From positions 1-5,254 of the forward strand of contig JAOTZF010000135.1 of the NCBI GenBank assembly GCA_029861485.1: 5,254 nucleotides of DNA, in the 5' to 3' direction. Positions 1 to 5,254 of this stretch are shown here, piece by piece; within the stretch, counting starts at the first letter, position 1, and each line of letters opens with the position of its first letter. The position numbers and the translations under genes were made by a program. This DNA comes from Thermoleophilia bacterium. GTDB lineage: Bacteria > Actinomycetota > Thermoleophilia > Miltoncostaeales > Miltoncostaeaceae. The notes beneath the pieces are model-generated. The model was given only the letters and a program-made list of their open reading frames with translations. It had not been told where the DNA came from and searched no databases.

Positions 1-645
1 CAAGGCTGCGCCGGTGCCATAGAGCCATGCCAGGCGGCGCGTGGCGGCGAACTTCGCGAGCGTGAACAGCGTCACCGTCGCCCAGAACGTCTCCGGCCCG
101 TCCAGCAGCACCTGGCGGCTGACCACCACGTGGTAGGGCATGAGGGCGATGATCAGCGCGGCGATGGCGCCCGCCAGAGGACCGTAGAGCAGGGAGCCGA
201 CCTTGTAGAGCATGACGATCGTCGCCACGCCGATCGCCGCGACGAACAGTCGCCCGATGACGTCGCTGGTGCCAAGCTGATAGGGCACCGACAGCATCGA
301 CTGGAACAGCAACGGGTGCGCGCGGAAGATCGGGAAGTAGGGGATCAGGTCGGTGTCGTTGGCGATCGAGGCCGCCTGGCCCGCGTACACGGCCTCGTCG
401 GTGTTGAAGCCGACCGCGTTGATGCGGTATGTGCGCAAGAGCCCGCCCACGACGACCGCGAAGGCGAGGATCGCGTACGGCAGGTGCCGCCAGCCCGGAC
501 GGGGTAGCGTGATCAGCAGCCGGCGGCGCGGGCGGACCTCGGCTGCATCCTCGGTGGTTGCCGGGTGAGTCACGGGAGCCCGATCGAGCTCGGGTCCGTC
601 CACCCCCCTGCGCAATCGCAGCTCAGGGGACCGGCGACCATTCAC
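1..645 (-). CDS. GT-C membrane glycosyltransferase, PMT/GT39-like (3' end outside window)
   Basis: Likely transfers a sugar from a polyprenyl-phosphate donor to a protein, lipid or glycan acceptor on the outer face of the cytoplasmic membrane. I read 215 residues with no stop up to the left edge; full family members are usually about 450-600 residues. A basic cytosolic N-terminus (1-54) is followed by a membrane helix (about 55-71). Next comes the first outer loop with the acidic pair typical of GT-C enzymes, FNTDEAVYAGQ (D83, E84), then a PFRAHPLLFQ-like stretch around H110-P111. More helices follow near 130-147 and 156-175, and then SRQVLLDGPETFWA (D182), which resembles the loop after these helices in the PMT_2 family. 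The GTG at 645 is preferred because of a strong ribosome binding site. The frame is also open upstream to a GTG at 708 that overlaps the stop of the preceding gene. The gene follows a lipid-sugar synthase, which fits a donor user. Family is fairly sure; donor and acceptor are unknown. Confidence 0.85.
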   Translation of the reverse strand, partial: MNGRRSPELRLRRGVDGPELDRAPVTHPATTEDAAEVRPRRRLLITLPRPGWRHLPYAILAFAVVVGGLLRTYRINAVGFNTDEAVYAGQAASIANDTDLIPYFPIFRAHPLLFQSMLSVPYQLGTSDVIGRLFVAAIGVATIVMLYKVGSLLYGPLAGAIAALIIALMPYHVVVSRQVLLDGPETFWATVTLFTLAKFAATRRLAWLYGTGAAL

Positions 646-649
646 CTTG

Positions 650-659
650 CTCCCCCCCT
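650..659 (-). promoter_or_regulatory. Ribosome binding site for the GT-C gene
   Basis: On the minus strand the sequence AAGGGGGGGAGCAAG directly precedes the GTG at 645. This polypurine run with GGAG is the only strong Shine-Dalgarno candidate between the stop of the upstream gene and the start, and it decides for GTG-645. The competing GTG at 708 has no comparable purine run before it. Confidence 0.6.
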
Positions 660-704
660 TACCGGGGGCGCGCAAGTAGAACAGTCGCCGGTCGAGCGCG
701 AGCC

Positions 705-2981
705 TCACGCTGCGGCTGTGCTGCCGGTCTCAAGCGCGGGCTCAGGTCCGACGAGGGCGCCCTCGGGCGTGCTGATCCGGCCGACGACCTGGTCGGCGAT
801 GCGGGGGAAGCGCTGCCACCAGTCCATGGTCTCGCTGCGCAGAAGCGTGGCGGGCGTGGTGGCGAGCGCCGTGGCCACGATCGCGCGCTCGGCGCTCTTC
901 AGGTCAGCGCCGTTACGACTGTGAAGGAAGGCCTCGATCGAGGCATAGGGCGGGAAGCCGTAGGCGTCCTCGCAGTTCTCCATGATGACCTCGAGCGCTT
1001 CCTCGGCACCGAGCACGACCTGCCCCTCGCCGCCGCGCTGGATCACGACCAGGCCGGCCAGGCGCGCCGAGGTGGCCAGCTTGGCGTGTGGCACGAGGCG
1101 CTCCACGTGGTACTTGGGCGGCGGGATGATCGCCTGCACGATCGTGTTCATCGTGGCCGCGGGGACGCGGCTCTCGGCCAGCTTGAGCCCGACCTCGCGA
1201 CCGGTCTTTGAGTGGAGGCGACTCTGAAGCACGAGCGCCAGCCGCTCGCGGCGGCTCAGCAGCGGGGTCTTCACCGCGTGCGCGGTGTGAAGGCTGATCG
1301 TCATCGGCTTGGGGTAGGTGAACACCCGGCCGTCTGGCGCGAGCAGGGTGAGATCGTCCGAGAGGAACGACCACTCCGGCAGCCCGTCGAGCGTCTTGAG
1401 GATCGTGGTCGTCTTGCCGGTGTCGGTGCGCGCGGTGACGATGAAGGCGTCATCGCCGTTGGCGATGCAGGCCGCGTGGACCAACGCGTAGCCGCGCTCC
1501 ACGAACGACCACCTGAGGATCGGCTCGACGATGTTCGTGTAGAGCACATGCGGCGAGTAGCGCAGGATCGGCGAGGCGGTCACCTGAACGCGATCCTCGA
1601 CCTGGATCTCGGTGGCAAACCCGAGCGTGCCGAACATCTCGCGAAAGCGAATCCGCGAGCTCGATGGCTCCTCGCCGGAGCCGCGGCCGACCCGGCCCAG
1701 CGAGACGTCGATCGTCGCCGGACCCTCAAGCGCCGCCACGCGCATCTTCTCCAGCTCGCGCAATGGCACGTCGGACACCACGCTGATCACGCCGTGGATG
1801 TCGTAGGTGTGCCGCCCGCGATTCGAGCCCTCGGCCCAGATCCAGGAGTCAGAGACGGCAAACCGCAGGAGGGTGAGCACGCCGAGCGAGACGACGTTCG
1901 AGACCAGGTAGTTGACGCCAAGGCCGCTTGTCAGCAGCACCAGGATCGGCGCGCGCAGCAGCAGCGCCACGTTGTTCATGACGTAGCAGTGCAGCAATCG
2001 CGAGCGCAGCGGACGGCGGAAGGAGCGCCCGCCGTAGACCCAGCCCTCGGTCATGGTGAAGTTCCAGAGGGTGGAGCCCTGCGTCGCGATCGCGGCCCCC
2101 AACACGTAGCCGATGCCGCCAAACTCGACGAGCATCGCGAGCAGCAGGGTGTTGACGACAAGCCCGCTCAGGCCGACCACGCCGAAGCGGCTCAGACGAA
2201 GCGACACCGCCCGAAAGCGCAGGCTCCAGAGCTGACTGAGGTAGATCCCGGCCTGGCGCGGGGACGCCTTGCTCTGCCCGGCGTGCCGGCGGCCGAAGGC
2301 GAAACCGATCTCCGCGACCCGGATCCCGGGCGTGCGCCCGACGATCTCGAGCAGGATCTTGAAGCCCTTGGGCTGTAGTGCGTCAAGCTCGACGGCATCA
2401 CGACGGACGATGAAAAAGCCGGTCAAGGGGTCGCTCAGCCCACGCATCGTGCCGGGCAGCAGCGCCCGGGCGGTGGCAATCAGGCCGCGCGAGGCGAGCT
2501 GCCGCGTGCGCCCAAGACCATCCACGGATTCGTCGGCGTCCTTGAAGCGACTCGCCGCCACGAGATCCACGTCGCCCCGTTGCGCGCGCGCCACAAGCTC
2601 CTCGATCACCTCCGGCGGGTGCTGCAGGTCGGCGTCCATCACGCAGACCCACGGCGCCTTCGCGGCCCGAAAGCCCTCGACCACCGCTCCTGAGAGGCCG
2701 TCTGCCCGCCTCTCGGGCGGGCGGTGGATCAGCGTGATCTCATGGCGAGAGCGCTCGCGCTCCTGCTCGATCGCCTCGGCGGTGCCATCGGTGCTGTCGT
2801 CGACGAAGATGATCTGGAGCTCTTCGTCCGGCAGCACCTCCTGCAGGCGGCCAATCAGCGTCGCGATGTTGCCGGCCTCGTTCAGGGTCGGGAGGATCAA
2901 CGACAAGCTGGGCGTGACCGACCGCGAGGCACCATTGGTCGCTACGGTGGAAAGATCCGATTGTGCGAGCGGGTCCGCCAT
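705..2981 (-). CDS. GT2 (DPM1-like) - GtrA - HPr-kinase-like three-domain fusion protein
   Basis: A 758-residue protein with three modules. Residues 26-255 are a GT2 polyprenol-phosphate sugar synthase: PTLNE (31-35), DDSTDGT (61-67), metal-binding DADLQHPPE (116-124), SDPLTGFF (183-190), KGFKILLEI (205-213) and GQSKAS (235-240), as in dolichyl-phosphate-mannose synthases. Expected reaction: GDP-mannose (or another NDP-hexose) plus polyprenyl phosphate to polyprenyl-P-sugar at the cytosolic membrane face. Residues about 264-385 are a GtrA-like domain with four hydrophobic helices (about 266-287, 290-307, 333-352, 357-375). From about 392 a soluble part resembles HPr-kinase-like proteins: a basic linker, VHAACI (501-506), a P-loop TARTDTGKTTT (516-526), LSDDLTLL (540-547) and YPKPMTIS (556-563). 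The P-loop has Ala517 where the first Gly is usual. The Met at 2981 is chosen over the one at 3017 because GAAGGAGG lies 7 bases before it. GT2-GtrA pairing is well known; the kinase-like extension is unusual, and its substrate cannot be told. Genuine HPr phosphorylation is unlikely. Confidence 0.9.
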   Translation of the reverse strand: MADPLAQSDLSTVATNGASRSVTPSLSLILPTLNEAGNIATLIGRLQEVLPDEELQIIFVDDSTDGTAEAIEQERERSRHEITLIHRPPERRADGLSGAVVEGFRAAKAPWVCVMDADLQHPPEVIEELVARAQRGDVDLVAASRFKDADESVDGLGRTRQLASRGLIATARALLPGTMRGLSDPLTGFFIVRRDAVELDALQPKGFKILLEIVGRTPGIRVAEIGFAFGRRHAGQSKASPRQAGIYLSQLWSLRFRAVSLRLSRFGVVGLSGLVVNTLLLAMLVEFGGIGYVLGAAIATQGSTLWNFTMTEGWVYGGRSFRRPLRSRLLHCYVMNNVALLLRAPILVLLTSGLGVNYLVSNVVSLGVLTLLRFAVSDSWIWAEGSNRGRHTYDIHGVISVVSDVPLRELEKMRVAALEGPATIDVSLGRVGRGSGEEPSSSRIRFREMFGTLGFATEIQVEDRVQVTASPILRYSPHVLYTNIVEPILRWSFVERGYALVHAACIANGDDAFIVTARTDTGKTTTILKTLDGLPEWSFLSDDLTLLAPDGRVFTYPKPMTISLHTAHAVKTPLLSRRERLALVLQSRLHSKTGREVGLKLAESRVPAATMNTIVQAIIPPPKYHVERLVPHAKLATSARLAGLVVIQRGGEGQVVLGAEEALEVIMENCEDAYGFPPYASIEAFLHSRNGADLKSAERAIVATALATTPATLLRSETMDWWQRFPRIADQVVGRISTPEGALVGPEPALETGSTAAA

Positions 2982-2988
2982 CAGCGGG

Positions 2989-2996
2989 CCTCCTTC
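2989..2996 (-). promoter_or_regulatory. Ribosome binding site for the fusion gene
   Basis: GAAGGAGG on the minus strand, close to a perfect anti-16S match, ends 7 bases before the ATG at 2981. It lies inside the reading frame that could start at 3017, so it argues that the 12 extra N-terminal residues of the longer version are not made. Confidence 0.8.
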
Positions 2997-3130
2997 GTGA
3001 ATGCCATGTAACGCCAATGCAAACGCCCAAGGAGGCCGGGGGGCGAGGTGCTTGACTGTGAAGTTGGAGTGACTACATGGCCATGGAGATGACCGATTTG
3101 GGCAACTTTAGGGACCCGCCCGCGCCCGGT

Positions 3131-3154
3131 CGACTAGTGAAGCGACTAGTGAGA
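3131..3154. repeat. Two-copy 12-bp tandem repeat with SpeI-like palindromic core
   Basis: CGACTAGTGA occurs at 3131-3140 and again at 3143-3152, a 12-base period with 10 identical bases per unit and a palindromic ACTAGT in each. It lies about 150 bases upstream of the fusion gene start, in the less GC-rich part of the spacer. A repeated protein binding site is possible. A chance duplication is as likely, since there are only two copies. Confidence 0.45.
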
Positions 3155-3259
3155 GCAGCCTCGGACCTATGCGTGAGGTCAGTTGATCGACTCCAGGAAA
3201 GAGCCGGTCTGAAAGGTAGGTCACATGGGGACGCTCACCCCACCGCGGCGCGATGCACC

Positions 3260-3278
3260 GGGCGCCGCCACAGCGCCC
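3260..3278. other. Short GC-rich hairpin
   Basis: GGGCGC (3260-3265) can pair perfectly with GCGCCC (3273-3278) across a 7-base loop. No T-run follows on either strand, so it does not qualify as an intrinsic terminator. In DNA this rich in GC such a stem can arise by chance. Confidence 0.25.
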
Positions 3279-3303
3279 TCGGGGGACTGCCGCCGATCAG
3301 CCG

Positions 3304-3315
3304 GCTGTCGACAGC
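3304..3315. promoter_or_regulatory. 12-bp perfect palindrome, possible operator
   Basis: GCTGTCGACAGC is its own reverse complement. Flanking bases 3301-3302 (CC) and 3317-3318 (GG) extend the symmetry after one mismatch on each side. This form suits a dimeric helix-turn-helix repressor site, but no regulator gene is present in the window, and the distance to both flanking starts is over 300 bases. It is a candidate only. Confidence 0.3.
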
Positions 3316-3643
3316 GGGGGTGAGTCGTTACACCTAGGGTCTTTCAAGCACCCGCGCATGGACCGAGCGCAGGCCCGATGACGTCTTGGGGAGTCGAGGT
3401 ACCGAAGGGTCTCATCTCCCGCATGCAGGTCGCGACTGATGAGGGACGAGACGGGCAAGCGGATCTGAGTCGAGGTCATCGAGCACTCAAGGAGACCGAC
3501 GACGGGGCGGTATGCAACTCATGGCCGTGGCATGGGAAGGGTCAGCCCCCGAGATCGTCGACCGGGCCAGGCTCCGAACACGGTAGCCAACCGATCGACT
3601 CGCGCATGGTGATTACCTGGGCTGGGCGCCGCCGGCGTGCGAG

Positions 3644-4218
3644 ATGAGGCTGCTCCGATCCGGCCTGCTCGCGGTGCGGGCGTTCAGAAACCTGCTTGCC
3701 GACCTTCGTACGGGGCATCTCACAGCCGGCGAGTTCCTGCGGCGAGACCCGACGCCGGAATCGCGGCATCGAGCAAACACGGACCATCTCGTGCTGGAGC
3801 AGATCTTCGAGGGCCGAGTACGAAGTGATGACGTCCTGGTGGATGTCGGTTGCGGCCCCGGCCGAGTGCTGGGCTGGTGGCGTCGTACCTATCCGGACAC
3901 TCGGGTCATTGGAATCGAGCTCAACACGGTCGTCGCGGTGAGGGCACGGCGCCGCTTCACGGGCGATCCACGGCTTGACGTCTTCGAGGGCGACGCCACG
4001 GAGCTGATCCCCGCCGACGGGACGCTGTTCTACCTGTTCAACGCCTTCGACGGCCCGACCATGGCGCCTTTTGCGAGGCGGCTGCGCGAGAACCGGCGCA
4101 GCCAAGGCGACGATCCCGGCCGCGACGGGTCGTCTGATCCAGATGAAACCTCACGGGCGCCATGGCGGTCCTCGTTCGTCAGGGGTCTCCACCAACGACA
4201 TCGAGATCCGCGGGGCCG
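3644..4218 (+). pseudogene. Class I SAM-dependent methyltransferase, 3' part frame-disrupted
   Basis: From the ATG at 3644 about 150 residues read as a Rossmann-fold methyltransferase. They show motif I VDVGCGPGRV (66-75), the acidic residue after strand 2 in GIELN (E92), GDAT (D117), and LFNAFDGPTM (131-140) in the place of motif IV. Targets could be a small molecule, lipid or protein; the sequence does not say. No strong ribosome binding site precedes the ATG, and an in-frame TAG at 3584 limits upstream extension. Past about 4100 this frame loses G/C bias at third positions and protein character. Coding-like stretches then appear in another frame (about 4101-4129, AKATIPAA), back in the first (about 4156-4182, PWRSSFVRG), and again in the second (about 4183-4218, VSTNDIEIRGA). 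The first frame then runs without a stop to 5095 through the antisense gene, which cannot be the natural end. The last 50 or so residues of the family are therefore damaged by indels, either true decay or sequencing error. The 3' boundary is approximate. Confidence 0.65.
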
Positions 4219-4255
4219 TTACTCGAGGCTCTGGAGAGGATGCCCTCGCATGGGG

Positions 4256-5017
4256 CTACCCATCGGGATCACCATGCCCCGAGGCCATGGCGAGAGCGAT
4301 TGCCTCCTCGGCGAGCGCGATCATCGCGGGAACCCAGAGAGCGTCCTTGGCAGGGTCCTCGGGCGACGGCCCGGCGGCCAGCTCGGAGACCGCAGCCACC
4401 GTCGCGGGCGAGTCGTCAGGGTGGAGCGCCCGGACGAGGTTCCGCGCGAGCTCCCGAAGCTCGGTCTCACCAGTCTCGCGGGCGAGCCGGTCGAGAGCCT
4501 CGGGACTCTGGTCGTCATCCACGTATGCGACGAGCTCCGGCTCATAGTCCTCGACGTCGACATCCAGCAGATCGATGACGCTGGCTCCGACCGCCGTGGC
4601 GGCGGCGACCGCCCCCTCACGCCCCCCGCTCGCGACGGTCACTTCCGCGGCCCGAAGCCGCTCCTCGGATCGGTTGATCGCCGAGCCGAGCGCCGCCGCC
4701 GCGCGGGCCACCATGGCGAGTGCCAACGGGTTGTCCGCCGCCTGCGAGCTCGCCCATTCGAGGGCGATCACGAATGCCTCGTCCTCTTCGGGCCCCACGG
4801 TCGCCCCCGCACGCCTAATGGCCGCCTCGACAGGGGGGCGCATCTCAGGCCACAGAGACTCAGCCGCGCGCTGGACGTTGGGGGCCAGGGCGCTGCCGCT
4901 GCTCTCACTGGAGGCGACCTGCACGGCCAGCTTCGACGCGTGGGTAGCGACCAGAAAGCGGGGGATGTCCACGCCCTCGACCTGCAGCACGCGTCGCAGC
5001 GCATCCTCCGGAGTCAT
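4256..5017 (-). CDS. Hypothetical acidic alanine-rich protein, function unknown
   Basis: A 253-residue protein I do not recognise. It is rich in Ala, Glu and Asp, has no cysteine and only two lysines (K29, K224), and shows no signal peptide or clear membrane helix. Most of it looks helical: an N-terminal helical part (about 3-70), alanine-rich helices around 80-115 and 118-145, then an acidic stretch IDLLDVDVEDYEPELVAYVD (148-167). A helical repeat-like C-terminal half (172-245) follows. The start is well supported: GGAGG sits 4 bases upstream, and the ATG overlaps the stop of the FAH-family gene (ATGA), so the two are probably translated together. The gene ends at a TAG about 40 bases from the last methyltransferase-like coding on the other strand. 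Third positions are strongly G/C, which supports real coding. An accessory or regulatory role for the upstream enzyme is possible but is only inference from position. Confidence 0.8.
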   Translation of the reverse strand: MTPEDALRRVLQVEGVDIPRFLVATHASKLAVQVASSESSGSALAPNVQRAAESLWPEMRPPVEAAIRRAGATVGPEEDEAFVIALEWASSQAADNPLALAMVARAAAALGSAINRSEERLRAAEVTVASGGREGAVAAATAVGASVIDLLDVDVEDYEPELVAYVDDDQSPEALDRLARETGETELRELARNLVRALHPDDSPATVAAVSELAAGPSPEDPAKDALWVPAMIALAEEAIALAMASGHGDPDG

Positions 5018-5254
5018 AAGCCCTCCACCACCACATGCTCCAGCCGCCCGAGGCCGTCGATCTCGACCCTCACGCGATCACCGGGCTCCAGGTAGCGCGG
5101 CGGGCTGAAGCCCGCGCCGACGCCTGCCGGTGTGCCGGTAGAGATCACATCTCCCGGGTGTAGCGTGAACTGGTGAGAGCACCACGACACCAGATCCGCC
5201 ACCGAGAACACCATGTCGCTTGTATGGCCGTCCTGGCGCAGCTCGTCGTTGACC
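5014..5254 (-). CDS. Fumarylacetoacetate hydrolase (FAH) family protein, C-terminal part
   Basis: The final 79 residues of a gene that begins beyond the right edge. They match the C-terminus of the FAH / 2-hydroxyhepta-2,4-diene-1,7-dioate isomerase family: VNDELRQDGHTSDM (1-14), the helix FSVADLVSWCSH, then the highly conserved LHPGDVISTGTPAGVG (31-46), the region that closes the active site. A PGDRVRVEIDGLGRLEHVV strand pair ends the protein, as in intact members, so this end looks complete. Members use a bound Mg or Mn ion (ligands lie in the missing part) for C-C hydrolysis, decarboxylation or isomerisation of acylpyruvate-like and aromatic-breakdown intermediates, or act on oxaloacetate or acylpyruvate. 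The exact substrate cannot be told from this end. The last codon is TTA, rare in such GC-rich DNA, and the TGA stop overlaps the next start by 4 bases. Confidence 0.92.
   Translation of the reverse strand, partial: VNDELRQDGHTSDMVFSVADLVSWCSHQFTLHPGDVISTGTPAGVGAGFSPPRYLEPGDRVRVEIDGLGRLEHVVVEGL
5022..5026 (-). promoter_or_regulatory. Ribosome binding site for the hypothetical gene
   Basis: GGAGG followed by GCTT and then ATG at 5017, inside the last codons of the FAH-family gene. It supports the ATGA overlap as the true start and allows translation both by coupling and by direct initiation. Confidence 0.65.

Larger units (their letters stand above)
2982..3643. other. Long spacer between divergent genes, no convincing coding content
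   Basis: About 660 bases separate the divergent starts at 2981 (minus) and 3644 (plus). Part of it is clearly less GC-rich than the genes: 3061-3120 is about 53% GC by hand count, while coding parts are well above 60%. Open frames here are short and lack third-position G/C bias, so they look like chance. I see no tRNA-like or rRNA-like sequence. Promoters for both flanking genes should lie here. On the plus strand TTGACT (3052-3057) with TACATG (3074-3079) is a weak candidate, and on the minus strand I find no good -35/-10 pair. The spacer also holds the tandem repeat, palindrome and hairpin listed separately. It may contain gene remnants too decayed to recognise. Confidence 0.6.

Noticed and set aside
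1212..2378. 388-codon plus-strand open frame opposite the fusion gene
   Set aside because: The His/Arg/Asp/Gln-rich product is typical of the antisense shadow of a GC-rich gene; the minus strand carries unmistakable GT2, GtrA and P-loop motifs.
3225..3323. 32-codon open frame starting MGTLTPPRRDAPG
   Set aside because: Too short, with only a weak ribosome binding site, and rich in Arg, Gly and Pro as expected of chance reading of GC-rich DNA.
3077..3337. 86-codon plus-strand open frame with a weak GGAG before its ATG
   Set aside because: Codons show no G/C third-position bias (CTA, TCA, AGA, GTT), the product resembles nothing known, and the DNA is unusually AT-rich for a gene here.
3436..3452. 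CTGATGAG followed by CGAGAC, resembling a hammerhead ribozyme core
   Set aside because: The required GAAA after stem II is absent (GAGA or GCAA instead), no proper stem II can form in the space, and no matching stem I/III pairing was found.
3542..4105. 187-codon minus-strand open frame opposite the methyltransferase
   Set aside because: It is antisense to clear methyltransferase motifs, and its product is an arginine/glutamine/proline-rich shadow with no domain.
4250..4284. GGGGC ... GCCCC stem near the convergent ends as a terminator
   Set aside because: Only five pairs across a loop of about 19 bases and no T-run on either strand.
5017..5019. TTA leucine codon at the end of the FAH-family gene as a bldA-type control
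   Set aside because: A single terminal TTA whose last two bases belong to the ATGA overlap is better explained by the overlap itself, and nothing indicates a Streptomyces-type system.

Overview
The window is very GC-rich, and its three minus-strand start sites that can be judged each carry a strong purine-rich Shine-Dalgarno sequence. Third codon positions are almost all G or C. This points to a high-GC actinobacterium. A deep-branching soil lineage such as Thermoleophilia is possible, but that is a guess from style and not from a marker gene.

Layout. (1) 1-645, minus strand: the N-terminal part of a multi-pass GT-C glycosyltransferase (PMT/GT39-like) that runs off the left edge. (2) 705-2981, minus: a 758-residue protein joining a polyprenol-phosphate sugar synthase (GT2, DPM1-like), a GtrA-like four-helix membrane domain and an HPr-kinase-like P-loop domain. 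It lies directly upstream of the GT-C gene in the same operon, and its stop codon overlaps a possible GTG start of that gene. (3) 2982-3643: a long spacer, in part clearly lower in GC, with no convincing gene; it holds a short tandem repeat, a 12-bp palindrome and weak hairpins. (4) 3644 to about 4218, plus: the N-terminal two thirds of a class I SAM-dependent methyltransferase whose 3' part changes reading frame and has no proper end. (5) 4256-5017, minus: an intact, cysteine-free, alanine- and acid-rich protein of unknown function. (6) 5014-5254, minus: the C-terminus of a fumarylacetoacetate hydrolase (FAH) family enzyme whose stop overlaps the start of gene 5 (ATGA).

How the genes work together. 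The fusion protein probably makes a lipid-linked sugar (polyprenyl-phosphate-mannose or -hexose) at the inner face of the membrane. The GT-C enzyme is the kind of protein that spends such a donor on the outer face, so the two form a plausible donor-and-user pair for cell-surface or protein glycosylation. The attached kinase-like domain is the unexpected part and the best candidate here for something undescribed. On the right, the FAH-family enzyme and the unknown protein form a separate, translationally coupled minus-strand operon that converges on the damaged methyltransferase.
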